This document shows, in pieces, positions 18,776 to 30,265 of a stretch of DNA of 64,000 bases. Origin of the DNA: Aeromicrobium sp. PE09-221 (GTDB lineage: Bacteria; Actinomycetota; Actinomycetes; Propionibacteriales; Nocardioidaceae); contig NZ_MIJB01000032.1 of assembly GCF_002174305.1 (NCBI RefSeq), positions 62,001 to 126,000 on the forward strand, in the 5' to 3' direction. The stretch's first letter is position 1. The number at the start of each line of letters is the position of its first letter. Position numbers and translations under genes: made by a program. The notes beneath the pieces are model-generated. The model was not told where the DNA came from, searched no databases, and saw nothing but the letters and a program-made list of their open reading frames with translations.

Positions 18776-19618
18776 TCAGCGGCCGGTGACCGTCACGGCG
18801 ATCATGCCCGGGCCGACATGGGCGCCGATATCGGCGCCGACCTCGTCGACGGGCACATCGTCGCGGCCCCAGGCGTCGGCGAGGCGCGCGGCAACGCCCG
18901 CAGCGCGTTCCTCTGCCGCGAGATGCTGCACGCCGGTATCGAAGCCACGGGGGAACCGCTCCGCTGCCTCGATCGCCAGCTCGACCACCCGCGCGAGTGC
19001 CTTGGAGGAGGTCCGCACCTTCTCCAAGGGCACGACTGCTCCATCGGCGACCGTGAGGATCGGTTTGACGGCCAGCGCCGAGCCGATCAGCGCCTGGGCC
19101 GCGCCGATGCGCCCACCGCGCTTGAGGTACTCCAGCGTGTCGACATAGAGCAGGACGGTGGACTGCTGCCCGGCGCGTCGTGCAGCAGCGACGATCTCCG
19201 CACTCGACCCACCCTCATCGCGGATGCGCGCAGCGGCACCCGCGGCGAAGCCCGTGGCGATGCCGACCTGCCCGGTATCGATGATGTGCACCGGCACCTC
19301 GCAGCGCGAGGCCGCGAGTCGAGCCGAATCGATCGTCCCGGAGACGCGCTTGCTCAGATGCACCGACACGATCTCGGTCGCTCCCTCGGCGACGAGACCG
19401 GCATACACCGCCGCGAAGGCCTCCGGGCTCGGGCGAGAGGTGCTGACCGTGGCCCTGTCGCGCAGAGCACCGGCGATCGTCTCGGCGTCGATGTCGACAC
19501 CCTCGGTGTAGACGCGCGATCCGATGACGACCGTCGTGGGCACGACGACGATCCGCTCGCGCTGCGCGTCGCCGGGGTCGAGCGATGCCGTCGAGTCGGT
19601 GACGATGGCGATGCTCAT
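18776..19618 (-). CDS. DegV family fatty-acid-binding protein
   Basis: DegV proteins bind a fatty acid; in Firmicutes, FakB members present it to the FakA kinase. The 280-residue protein has the N-terminal IAIVTDSTASLDP motif, the VSTSRPSPEAFAAVY segment that lines the acyl pocket, SVHLSKRVSGTIDSARLA and YLKRGGRIGAAQALIG. No FakA homologue is visible in the window. The start overlaps the stop of a 9-codon upstream reading frame. Confidence 0.93.
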   Translation of the reverse strand: MSIAIVTDSTASLDPGDAQRERIVVVPTTVVIGSRVYTEGVDIDAETIAGALRDRATVSTSRPSPEAFAAVYAGLVAEGATEIVSVHLSKRVSGTIDSARLAASRCEVPVHIIDTGQVGIATGFAAGAAARIRDEGGSSAEIVAAARRAGQQSTVLLYVDTLEYLKRGGRIGAAQALIGSALAVKPILTVADGAVVPLEKVRTSSKALARVVELAIEAAERFPRGFDTGVQHLAAEERAAGVAARLADAWGRDDVPVDEVGADIGAHVGPGMIAVTVTGR

Positions 19619-19644
19619 GCCGTCGCCCGCCCACGCTCGATCAT
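19615..19644 (-). CDS. putative 9-codon leaderless leader peptide of degV
   Basis: The frame ATG ATC GAG... encodes MIERGRATA and ends in TGA at 19615-19617, which overlaps the degV ATG (19616-19618) as ATGA. Its own ATG is preceded at 6 nt by TAAGGT, the window's usual leaderless signal, while degV itself has no convincing Shine-Dalgarno. Translation of degV may therefore depend on termination at the leader stop. Inference from spacing only. Confidence 0.4.
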   Translation of the reverse strand: MIERGRATA

Positions 19645-19650
19645 GTCGTC

Positions 19651-19656
19651 ACCTTA
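19651..19656 (-). promoter_or_regulatory. -10 box upstream of the degV leader peptide
   Basis: TAAGGT on the minus strand, 6 nt before the leader ATG at 19644. Confidence 0.4.
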
Positions 19657-19689
19657 TCCGTCGCCACCGCCCACCGGAGACGGTGAAGG

Positions 19690-22536
<2,847 letters not shown>

Positions 22537-22542
22537 CAGCCC

Positions 22543-22548
22543 ATGCTA
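22543..22548 (-). promoter_or_regulatory. -10 box of leaderless leuS
   Basis: TAGCAT on the minus strand, 6 nt before the GTG at 22536. Confidence 0.5.
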
Positions 22549-22649
22549 GCCAGCGGCCTCCCCGCCGATCCGTGGGCGGTGACCCATCCCGCGTTCGGAG
22601 GCCCGTCGCCTCGGTTGAGGACCCACCGCCGCCGGGCACTACGCCATGT

Positions 22650-22699
22650 CGGTGCACCATCATCCACTGCCTGCGCATGTCGTGGTTGATGGCGCACCG
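22650..22699. repeat. 18-bp imperfect inverted repeat upstream of leuS
   Basis: Arms at 22650-22667 and 22682-22699 pair with two mismatches around a 14-nt loop. The right arm shares GGTTGATGGC with the hairpin at 14642-14662. It sits between the symporter operon's last gene and the leuS promoter, where it may stop read-through. Confidence 0.65.
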
Positions 22700-22715
22700 C
22701 CCACGTGATGGACGG

Positions 22716-22976
22716 CTACTCCTCCTCGACGAGGATGGGACGCCACCGCGCCCAGGCGATGAAGATCGCCGAGGTGACGAGGAGTCCGATCCCGGTCCAC
22801 AGGTTGACGTGGAAGCCGTCACCCTTGGCCAGCTGTTCATCGGAGGTGAAGAACAGCCCGACGATCACCAGCACGACCCCGTAGAAGCCGAGCAGGCCGC
22901 CGATGATCGTGCGGATGTCGAAAGCCCCGGCGGTCTTGCTCTGTCCGGGGTGCTCGCGGTGTTCCTGATCGTTCAT
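22716..22976 (-). CDS. small membrane protein paired with the sodium:solute symporter
   Basis: About 86 residues with two hydrophobic segments (IIGGLLGFYGVVLVIVGLFF and NLWTGIGLLVTSAIFIAW) separated by a short hydrophilic loop; hydrophilic N-terminus. The ATG at 22976 is chosen because GAGGTGG overlaps the end of the symporter gene 5 nt upstream; an in-frame GTG at 22985 has none. It starts 11 bp after the symporter stop and is probably cotranslated, possibly an accessory subunit. No family function recognised. Confidence 0.8.
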   Translation of the reverse strand: MNDQEHREHPGQSKTAGAFDIRTIIGGLLGFYGVVLVIVGLFFTSDEQLAKGDGFHVNLWTGIGLLVTSAIFIAWARWRPILVEEE

Positions 22977-22986
22977 GTCGGCCACC

Positions 22987-24699
22987 TCAGAAGATCACGT
23001 TGAAGACGATGATGATGACGAGTGCGATACCGGCGAGCTTCACCGGCGACTGGTACCAGGGCAACTGCTTCTCCTCGGGATCGACCAGTGACTCCTTGGG
23101 CGTCAGCCCATACACCAGGCCCACCAGCTGCTTCTCGGGCTTGGGCGCCGTGACCGAGGTGACCGCGACGCTGACCGCGATATCGACGACGAACGCCGCA
23201 CCGGCCGCCACGAAGCTCGCGCCCTGGCCGCTCAGCGGGAGAACGCCGAAGCTGAGACCGCCGAGTGCGTCCTCACTGAGGAACGCCACGACGATCGCCG
23301 CGAGCGTACCGGAGACGAGCCCGGTCCAGCCGGCGGTGGCGGTCATGCGCTTCCAGAACATACCGAGGATGAATGTGGCGAACAGCGGTGCGTTGAAGAA
23401 GCCGAACAGTGTCTGCAGATAGTCCATCAGGTTCGAGTAATTCGAGGCGATCAACGCCGTGCCAATCGCGATCACGGTGGCGGCGACCGTCGCGAGCCTC
23501 CCGACGAGCGTGTAGTAGCTGTCCTCGCGGTCCTTGACCACGTACTGCTGCCATAGGTCATAGCTGAAGACGGTATTGAAGGCCGAGATATTGGCCGCCA
23601 TGCCGGCCATGAACGAGGCGAGCAGGCCGGCGATGGCGATGCCGAGCATGCCATTGGGCAGCAGATCGCGCATGAGCAGCAGGATCGCGTCGTTGTAGGT
23701 GACCCCCTCGACATTCTCGCCGCCCTTCAGCTGCGCCAGCTCGGGCACGACGATGGCGGCGATCATCCCCGGGAGGATGACGATGAAGGGGAAGAACATC
23801 TTCGGGAAGGCGCCGATGATCGGAGCCCGGCGGGCCGAGGCCATCGACTTCGAGGCCATCGCGCGCTGGACTTCGACGAAGTTGGTGGTCCAGTAGCCGA
23901 AGGAGAGGACGAAGCCGAGACCGAAGACGATGCCGATCACCGAGAGGACGGGATTGTCGATGCCGGTCAGATCGGTGCCGGGCCAGGACTCGAGCTGTTC
24001 GGGACCCGGCTGGATCTTCTCGGTGAGCCCTTGCCAGCCGCCGACCTTGTGCACGGCGATGACCGTGAGCGGCAGCAGCGCCGCGACGATCACGAAGAAC
24101 TGCAGCACCTCGTTGTAGATCGCCGCCGACAGTCCACCGAGGGCGGTGTACGACAATACGATGACCGCAGCTATCACCAGGGAGACCCATAGCGGCCAGC
24201 CGAGCAGACGGTTGACGATCGTGGCCAGCAGAAACAGATTGATGCCGGCGATCAGCAGCTGCGCGATGGCGAAGCTGAGAGCGTTGACGAGGTGGGCGCC
24301 CGTGCCGAAGCGCTTACGCATGAACTCGGGCACGCTGCGCACGCCCGAGCCGTAGTAGAACGGCATCATGACGATGCCGAGGAAGAGCATCGCCGGGACA
24401 GCGCCGATCCAGAAGTAGTGGGCCGTCGCCATGCCGTACTGTGCGCCGTTGGCCGACATCCCCATGATCTCCACCGCGCCGAGATTGGCGGCGATGAAGG
24501 CCAGGCCCGTGACCCACGCGGGGAGCGAACGCCCGGACAGGAAGAAGTCGATGCTGCTGGACACCTGGCGTCTGGCCAACAGGCCGATGCCCAGCACCAC
24601 GGCGAAGTAGGCCGCGACGATGAGGTAGTCCACGAAATTCGCGTCGAGACGGAATGTGGAGTCTGCTGTCGCTATCACGTCGTGTGACGTTACTCCCAT
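22987..24699 (-). CDS. sodium:solute symporter (SSS family)
   Basis: Secondary transporter of about 570 residues with roughly 13-14 membrane segments. The N-terminal region (VDYLIVAAYFAVVLGIGLL, then FFLSGRSLPAWVTGLAFIAA) is the SSS signature entry, and GYWTTNFVEVQRAMASKSM resembles the SGLT/vSGLT sugar-transporter subgroup, so a sugar substrate is plausible. The ATG at 24699 is tentative: an internal GTG at 24678, 8 nt after a TAACGT box, is an alternative. Upstream codons to 25110 are open but antisense to the VOC gene. Confidence 0.9.
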   Translation of the reverse strand: MGVTSHDVIATADSTFRLDANFVDYLIVAAYFAVVLGIGLLARRQVSSSIDFFLSGRSLPAWVTGLAFIAANLGAVEIMGMSANGAQYGMATAHYFWIGAVPAMLFLGIVMMPFYYGSGVRSVPEFMRKRFGTGAHLVNALSFAIAQLLIAGINLFLLATIVNRLLGWPLWVSLVIAAVIVLSYTALGGLSAAIYNEVLQFFVIVAALLPLTVIAVHKVGGWQGLTEKIQPGPEQLESWPGTDLTGIDNPVLSVIGIVFGLGFVLSFGYWTTNFVEVQRAMASKSMASARRAPIIGAFPKMFFPFIVILPGMIAAIVVPELAQLKGGENVEGVTYNDAILLLMRDLLPNGMLGIAIAGLLASFMAGMAANISAFNTVFSYDLWQQYVVKDREDSYYTLVGRLATVAATVIAIGTALIASNYSNLMDYLQTLFGFFNAPLFATFILGMFWKRMTATAGWTGLVSGTLAAIVVAFLSEDALGGLSFGVLPLSGQGASFVAAGAAFVVDIAVSVAVTSVTAPKPEKQLVGLVYGLTPKESLVDPEEKQLPWYQSPVKLAGIALVIIIVFNVIF

Positions 24700-24765
24700 C
24701 CTCGGGTGCTTGCCGGGTGTCGAATCGGGGGCCGCGATGGCCGCTCCCTGAGCGCTCTTCGGGAC

Positions 24766-24771
24766 TACGAT
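24766..24771 (+). promoter_or_regulatory. -10 box of leaderless VOC gene
   Basis: TACGAT 6 nt before the ATG at 24778. Confidence 0.5.
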
Positions 24772-24777
24772 CGCCTC

Positions 24778-25224
24778 ATGCCCACCAAGCTCGAGAATGT
24801 CGCCATCGCCGTCCGCGATCTGGAGGCCACGATCGCGTTCTTCACCGATCTCGGCCTGACCGTGCTCGGCCGCGACACCGTCAGCGGCGAGTGGACCGAC
24901 ACCGCGGTCGGCCTCGACGGCAACCACGCCAAGGTCGCGATGCTCCAGACCCCCGACGGGCACGGTCGACTCGAGCTCTTGGAGTACATCCACCCTGAGG
25001 CGATCGAGACCGAGCCCACGCTTCCGAACGAGATCGGCATGCACCGCGTCGCCTTCTCTGTCGACGACCTCGATGAAGCACTGGAGATCGCGGCGAGGCA
25101 CGGCTGCCATCCGCTGCGCGGCGTCGCCACCTATGAGGACATCTACAGGCTCACCTACGTCCGCGGTCCCTGCGGCATCATCGTGATGCTCGCCCAGGAG
25201 CTCACCCCGTCAGCGGCCGAGTAG
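24778..25224 (+). CDS. VOC superfamily protein (glyoxalase/dioxygenase fold)
   Basis: A 148-residue protein with two betaalphabetabetabeta modules: LENVAIAVRDLEATIAFFTD in the first and GMHRVAFSVDDLDEALEIAA in the second, the latter with the metal-ligand-like histidine of VOC enzymes. Closest in style to methylmalonyl-CoA epimerase or lactoylglutathione-lyase-like proteins; the reaction cannot be fixed. ATG at 24778 chosen from the adjacent -10 box. Divergent from the symporter gene. Confidence 0.88.
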   Translation: MPTKLENVAIAVRDLEATIAFFTDLGLTVLGRDTVSGEWTDTAVGLDGNHAKVAMLQTPDGHGRLELLEYIHPEAIETEPTLPNEIGMHRVAFSVDDLDEALEIAARHGCHPLRGVATYEDIYRLTYVRGPCGIIVMLAQELTPSAAE

Positions 25225-25268
25225 GTCTCGATACGCGTCGGCCGTGGACGGCCTTTGGCTACTCGACC
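25225..25268. repeat. GGTCTCGATACGC...TACTCGACC intergenic hairpin repeat
   Basis: Ends read GGTCTCGATACGC and GGCTACTCGACC, imperfectly complementary, with an inner GGCCGT-GG-ACGGCC stem. This end-sequence pair is the well-known dispersed intergenic palindrome of many actinomycete genomes. Placed between convergent genes, it may act as a bidirectional terminator. Confidence 0.65.
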
Positions 25269-25282
25269 GCCGAGGGCCCGGT

Positions 25283-25960
25283 TCAGCCCTGGAGGGCGCA
25301 GAAGATCTCGACCTTGCGGGTGGGGCCGGAGACGATGAGCTCGTCGGAGGCGGAGATGAGCGTCTCGGGCCGGGCGTAGGTGAAGTCCTCGCCGCGTCGC
25401 TTGACCCCCACGACCGTGATCGCGTACTTGCTGCGCAGGGCCGACTGTTCGAGGGTCTGGTCCACCGCGATCCTGGGGGCGCGGGTGCGGGCGATGGAGA
25501 AGCCGTCGTCGAACTCGATGTAGTCGATCATCGCGCCGGTGACCATGTGGGCGACCCGCTCGCCCATCGCCGACTCGGGACGGACGACGTGCGTGGCGCC
25601 GACCCTTTCGAGGATGCGCGCGTGTTTGGCATTGATGGCCTTGGCCCAGACCTCCTCCACCCCGAGCTCGACCAGGCTGAGCACGGTGAGCACGCTCGCC
25701 TCGATGTCCGTGCCGATGCCAACCACGGCGCGGGAGAACTGCTCGGCGCCGATCTGGCGGAGCGCCTCGGTATCGGTGGTGTCGGCGGCGACGACGTGCG
25801 TGAAGTCGCTCGCGAACTTCTGCACGAGGTCGGCACGTTCGTCGACCGCCAGCACCTCGTGGCCCAGCCGCTCCAGCGACCGCGCGACGGACGCGCCGAA
25901 GCGGCCGATGCCGACGACGAGGACGGGAGCGGTGAGGGGGTTGTCGCTCTTCTTACCCAA
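25283..25960 (-). CDS. potassium uptake regulatory subunit, TrkA/KtrA family
   Basis: Cytoplasmic gating subunit of a Ktr/Trk K+ transporter, about 225 residues. RCK-N domain: VLVVGIGRFGASVARSLERL (GxGxxG, NAD/ATP site) with the acidic ribose-binding AVDER; RCK-C domain from about residue 145. The TTG at 25960 is favoured: it overlaps the upstream stop by 8 bp, has GAGGAG 9-10 nt upstream, and gives the usual KtrA length. The gene is the second of the two-gene transporter operon. Confidence 0.93.
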   Translation of the reverse strand: MGKKSDNPLTAPVLVVGIGRFGASVARSLERLGHEVLAVDERADLVQKFASDFTHVVAADTTDTEALRQIGAEQFSRAVVGIGTDIEASVLTVLSLVELGVEEVWAKAINAKHARILERVGATHVVRPESAMGERVAHMVTGAMIDYIEFDDGFSIARTRAPRIAVDQTLEQSALRSKYAITVVGVKRRGEDFTYARPETLISASDELIVSGPTRKVEIFCALQG

Positions 25961-27308
25961 TGATCGGCTGCTCCTCGGGAAGGTGATACCGCGGTTGACG
26001 GCGACGTAGGACGAAGGCCGACGCTGCGGCAATCGTGCCCACTCGGCCCACGAACATCAAGCCGATGAGCAGGAGTTGAGACGGCGCGTCGAGTTGCGGG
26101 GTGAGGCCGGTGGACAATCCCACGGTTCCGAAGGCCGAGGTCACCTCGAAGAGGGCGTCGATATAGGAGGCCCCCGACAGCAGCATGAGCAGCAGCGTGC
26201 CGCCGACCACGAGCATCACCGCGATGAGCGCTATCGACAGCGCCGTGCGGACGGTCCGGCCGCTGATCGAGCGCCGGCCGATCCGTACTTCGGGGTCGCC
26301 GCGCAGCTCGGCGAGGATGACGAAGGCCAGCAGCAGGAAGGTCGTGATCTTGATGCCGCCGGCCGTGCTCGCGCTGCCGCCGCCGATGAACATCATCAGG
26401 ACCGCGATGCCCTGGGTCTCGGGCCGCACGAGGGCCCAGTCGAAGCTCTGCAACCCGCCGGAACGGGTCATGATCCCGCCCTCGACGCTGGTCGCGATCT
26501 TGTCCACGAAGGGCTGCGAGCCGAGGGTGTCGGGATTGCTCCATTCGATCGCCAGGAAGGCCAGTGTTCCGACCGCCAAGAGCAGAAACGACCCCCAGAC
26601 GGTGAGCCGGGTGTGGATAGTCCACCGGCTCGGCCGTCGCCAACCGCGATAGAGCTCCGCGAGCACCGGGAAACCGATGGCACCGATGAAGACCGCGATC
26701 GAGATGGGCACGATGACGCTCACGTCTCCCGCGTAGGAGGTGAGACTGTCGGAATTGAGCGAGAAACCCGCGTTGTTGAACGCCATGACGGCATCGAAGA
26801 CTCCGTGCCAGATCGCGTCCAGCCAGGAGTCGAAATAGGCGATCCGGTAGCGGATCGTGAGAATGACCGCGATCACCGTCTGGAAGCTCAACAGGGTCAC
26901 GGTCACGCGGCGGAAGAGGGGGCGGACATCGCCGAGGCTGACCACGTGCATGTCCACCTGGGCCAGCATCTGCGTGCGCAGTCCCAGCCTGCCACCGATG
27001 AAGAGTCCGAGGATCGTGGCGAGGGCGATGATGCCGATGCCGCCGATCTCGACGAGCAGCAGGATGATCGCGTGTCCGACCGGCGACCAATAGGTGCCGG
27101 TGTCGACGGTCGCCAGCCCGGTCACCGTGACGGCCGAGGTCGCGGTGAAGAAGGCATCGAGGAAGTCCGGCGATGCGTTCCCGCGTCGTGCGATCGGCAG
27201 GAGCAGCAGCAGGGTGCCGATCAGGATGAGGCCGAGGAAGGCAAGAGGCAGCAATCGCACGGGATGCGCGATGGCGGCAGGTATGTGCCAGCGACGCGAG
27301 GGCCTCAT
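25953..27308 (-). CDS. potassium transporter pore subunit, TrkH/KtrB family
   Basis: Integral membrane K+ channel-like transporter, about 451 residues with four membrane-pore-membrane repeats. First pore loop FTATSAVTVTGLATVDTG contains the conserved selectivity glycine; later loops include AFNNAGFSL, GGGSASTAGGIKITTFL and TSAFGTVGLSTGLT. The ATG at 27308 is preferred over an in-frame start at 27350. Overlaps the KtrA-type gene by 8 bp, so stoichiometric expression is likely. Confidence 0.95.
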   Translation of the reverse strand: MRPSRRWHIPAAIAHPVRLLPLAFLGLILIGTLLLLLPIARRGNASPDFLDAFFTATSAVTVTGLATVDTGTYWSPVGHAIILLLVEIGGIGIIALATILGLFIGGRLGLRTQMLAQVDMHVVSLGDVRPLFRRVTVTLLSFQTVIAVILTIRYRIAYFDSWLDAIWHGVFDAVMAFNNAGFSLNSDSLTSYAGDVSVIVPISIAVFIGAIGFPVLAELYRGWRRPSRWTIHTRLTVWGSFLLLAVGTLAFLAIEWSNPDTLGSQPFVDKIATSVEGGIMTRSGGLQSFDWALVRPETQGIAVLMMFIGGGSASTAGGIKITTFLLLAFVILAELRGDPEVRIGRRSISGRTVRTALSIALIAVMLVVGGTLLLMLLSGASYIDALFEVTSAFGTVGLSTGLTPQLDAPSQLLLIGLMFVGRVGTIAAASAFVLRRRQPRYHLPEEQPIIG

Positions 27309-27369
27309 CACCCGATGACGGTACCGCGCTCCCGGCGACGTGCAGCGCAACAGCGCGCAGGACGCCCGT

Positions 27370-27375
27370 TACGCT
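27370..27375 (+). promoter_or_regulatory. -10 box of leaderless GlfT-like gene
   Basis: TACGCT 6 nt before the GTG at 27382. Confidence 0.5.
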
Positions 27376-27381
27376 GTTGCG

Positions 27382-28329
27382 GTGACCTCGACGACCGACC
27401 GCCTGGCCATCGCCATCGTCACCTTCAACCGCTCGGCACTGCTGGGTGAGCTGCTGGAGAGCGCCGCCACGATGCACGGCTCGCCCTATCGGGTCGTGGT
27501 CGTCGACAATGCGAGCACCGATAACACGTCCGAGGTCGTCGAGTCGTTCCGTCAGAGGTTCGCCGACGGTGTCCTCGTCTATCACCGGCTCTCCACGAAC
27601 ACCGGTGGTTCCGGGGGCTTCAGCGAGGGCACGCGGGTAGCACTCGAGGAGGGCGCCGACTGGGTATGGCTCATGGACGACGATGTCGAGATCCTGCCCG
27701 AGGCACTCGAGCGCTTCGAGCCGTGGATGCGCCGTTTCCAGGTGTTGCACGGCCGACGTTACGACGTGGACGGCACGCCGTTCTTCTGGCAGGCGAAGTT
27801 CAACGAGTTCCTCGGGGTGCCGCTGCCGTATACGCGCAAGGCCTTCAATCCCGAGGGCTATGCCATCACGAACTCGGGCACCTTCGAAGGCATGCTGATC
27901 CATGCGGACATCGTGCGGCGCATCGGACTGCCCGACCCCCGGTTCTTCATCTCCTGGGATGATGCCGTCTACGCCTGGCTGGCCTCGCGCTACACGCAGG
28001 TGGCCTATGTCGATGCCTATGTGCTGCAGAAAAAGCGCGAGCAGAAGCAGATCAACCTGGGCCTGCGGCATCTGAACGACTCGAGTCCGCTGGCGAAGTA
28101 CCACGTGATGCGCAATCGGGCCTATGTCGGACGCTACTTCGACGTCCACGGTCAGCTGAATCGCGTCGGATTCGCGCTGGGGACGGCGTTGACCTTCGCG
28201 AAGGAGGTCTTCCGTCTCATCGCCGTCGAGCGGGGGCTGAAGGGGGTCGGCGTGCTCGTCAAGGGATGGCGCGACGGCCGCGCCATCTGGCGCGATCGCA
28301 GCTGGCGTCCGATGCCGCCTCTGGACTGA
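27382..28329 (+). CDS. family 2 glycosyltransferase, galactofuranosyltransferase-like (GlfT1 type)
   Basis: A 315-residue GT-A enzyme. VVVVDNASTDNTSEVV, the glycine-rich NTGGSGGFSEG loop characteristic of galactofuranosyltransferases, the WLMDDDVEI metal site, and FFISWDDAVYAW as catalytic base region. It lies 46 bp before glfT2 and probably works with it in galactan initiation or extension from UDP-Galf. The GTG at 27382 is supported by the -10 box. Opens the glycopolymer locus. Confidence 0.92.
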   Translation: MTSTTDRLAIAIVTFNRSALLGELLESAATMHGSPYRVVVVDNASTDNTSEVVESFRQRFADGVLVYHRLSTNTGGSGGFSEGTRVALEEGADWVWLMDDDVEILPEALERFEPWMRRFQVLHGRRYDVDGTPFFWQAKFNEFLGVPLPYTRKAFNPEGYAITNSGTFEGMLIHADIVRRIGLPDPRFFISWDDAVYAWLASRYTQVAYVDAYVLQKKREQKQINLGLRHLNDSSPLAKYHVMRNRAYVGRYFDVHGQLNRVGFALGTALTFAKEVFRLIAVERGLKGVGVLVKGWRDGRAIWRDRSWRPMPPLD

Positions 28330-28375
28330 CCCCGCCGTTCAACGACTTCTCATCTTCCTGGGAGACACTGCACCC

Positions 28376-30265
28376 ATGAGCCATGTTCTCGCCCATGTCG
28401 TCTTTCCTGCCGACGGCGACCCCGACGTGATGCCGCTGTACGCCGATCCGGAGACGTGGACCACAATCGACGGCGAGACCGTACGCGTCAGCAATGCCAC
28501 GCACCTGATGCGGGTGGAGTCGCGTCACAGCATCCGGGTGCGGCGCAGCGAGCGAGTGTCCTTCGCCTCGTACTTCAATGCCTTCCCCGCCGCGTACTGG
28601 CAGCGGTGGACCCGCGTGGAGTCGGTGACGCTGACCCTGCGCACCGAGGGAAGCGGGACGGTCACCGTCTACCGCTCCAATCCGCAGGGCGTCCAGCAGC
28701 GCATGGCCTTCGAGCACGTCGAGGGCGATCACGACCTGAGCTTCGAGCTCCCGGTGCGCAATTTCAGCGACGGCGGCTGGTACTGGTTCGACGTGACCGC
28801 CGCGGAGACGGATGTCGTCGTGAGCGACGGTGCATGGTCGACCGATACCGAGCTCGGCGACGGAACGCTCTCGATCGGCATCACCACGTTCAACAAAGCC
28901 GACTACTGCGTCCGCACGCTCGAGACGCTCGCCGATGCGCCCGAGGTCGTCGAACAGCTGGACCGTGTCTATGTCGTCGACCAGGGCACGCAGCTGGTGG
29001 CCGAGGCCGACGGGTACACCGAGGTCGCGGCGCGGCTTGGTTCGAGGCTGCAGATCGTCCGGCAGCCGAATCTCGGTGGGTCCGGTGGTTTCTCGCGGGC
29101 GATGAGCGAGACCGTCGAGGCAGGGCGGAGCAGCTGGGTGATGCTGCTCGATGATGATGTCGAGATCGAGCCCGAGAGCATCTGGCGCACGATCCAGTTC
29201 TCTCGTGCCTCCCGCCGGCCCACCATCGTGGGCGGGCATATGTTCGATCTGCTTGACAAACCGGTCCTCCACGCCTGGGCCGAGGGCATCGAGATGGACC
29301 ACTTCCTGTGGGCACCGACCTTCCCCGAACAGCACCGGCATGACTTCCGGGCCGCGAACCTGCGACAGACGCCGTGGATGCATACGCGCCAGGACGCGAC
29401 CTACAACGGCTGGTGGATGTGCACGATCCCGGTCGAGGTGATCGAGAAGGTGGGACTCGCCCTGCCGGTCTTCATCAAGTGGGACGACAGCGAGTACGCC
29501 CTGCGTGCCCGCGAGGCGGGTTACCCCACGGTGAGCCTGCCCGGCGCGGCGCTGTGGCATGTGTCGTGGCTCGACAAGGACGACGCCCAGGACTGGCAGG
29601 CGTACTACCACGCACGCAATCGACTGCTGGCCGCCATGCTGCACTCCCCCTTCCCCGGCGGCGGGAGGCTCGTCAAGGCGAGCCGGCGCATCGATCTGAA
29701 GCACTTGATCTCGATGCAGTACTACGCGATCGAGCTGCGACATCGGGCACTGCGCGACCTGCTCGCCGGGCCCTCGCATCTGGACCGCGACTGGCCGTCG
29801 GTGATGCCGGAGCTGCGCGCCTATGCCCAGGGATTCAGCGAGACACAGGTGATCACCGATGTCGACGCCCTGCCCACCACACGCGAGGGACAGAGGCACT
29901 ATCCGTACGAGAGGGCCCCGCAGGCTCCTCGCGGGATAGGACGTGTGGTCTTCACTGCCAAGGCAGCGCTGCGTCACTGGATCCGCCCCACCGACAGCGC
30001 CGCCGAGCCGCAGGTCGAGCTGTCAAAGCACGACGCCGCCTGGTGGCGAGTTCCCGGTTTCGATTCCGCGCTCATCAGCGCCGCGGACGGTCGAGGCAAG
30101 TCCGTCTACCGCCGTGATCGGGCCGAGTACCGTCGCCTCCTGCGCGAGAGCATCGCCTTGCACAAGGACCTGGCAGACCGCTGGGACGAGCTCGCGGCCC
30201 AGTACCGTGCCGCGCTGCCGGACCTGACCTCGCGTGAACGCTGGCACCGCACCTTCGAGGGTTGA
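28376..30265 (+). CDS. glfT2: galactofuranosyltransferase GlfT2
   Basis: Polymerising UDP-Galf transferase, 629 residues. N-terminal beta-sandwich domain (about 1-160), then the GT-A core with GITTFNKADYCVRTLETL, NLGGSGGFSRAM, the metal-binding DDD at 259-261, the WDD at 369-371 and H395 in LWHVSW. These positions closely match the mycobacterial enzyme, and all catalytic residues are present. The C-terminal helical domain (about 440-629) is retained. In mycobacteria GlfT2 makes alternating beta-1,5 and beta-1,6 galactan at the inner membrane. A bulged hairpin (30270-30292) follows the stop. Confidence 0.96.
   Translation: MSHVLAHVVFPADGDPDVMPLYADPETWTTIDGETVRVSNATHLMRVESRHSIRVRRSERVSFASYFNAFPAAYWQRWTRVESVTLTLRTEGSGTVTVYRSNPQGVQQRMAFEHVEGDHDLSFELPVRNFSDGGWYWFDVTAAETDVVVSDGAWSTDTELGDGTLSIGITTFNKADYCVRTLETLADAPEVVEQLDRVYVVDQGTQLVAEADGYTEVAARLGSRLQIVRQPNLGGSGGFSRAMSETVEAGRSSWVMLLDDDVEIEPESIWRTIQFSRASRRPTIVGGHMFDLLDKPVLHAWAEGIEMDHFLWAPTFPEQHRHDFRAANLRQTPWMHTRQDATYNGWWMCTIPVEVIEKVGLALPVFIKWDDSEYALRAREAGYPTVSLPGAALWHVSWLDKDDAQDWQAYYHARNRLLAAMLHSPFPGGGRLVKASRRIDLKHLISMQYYAIELRHRALRDLLAGPSHLDRDWPSVMPELRAYAQGFSETQVITDVDALPTTREGQRHYPYERAPQAPRGIGRVVFTAKAALRHWIRPTDSAAEPQVELSKHDAAWWRVPGFDSALISAADGRGKSVYRRDRAEYRRLLRESIALHKDLADRWDELAAQYRAALPDLTSRERWHRTFEG

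Noticed and set aside
25528-28149. 873-codon minus-strand frame spanning two transporter genes and a glycosyltransferase
   Set aside because: It crosses genes in both orientations and encodes only low-complexity Arg/Pro/His-rich sequence.
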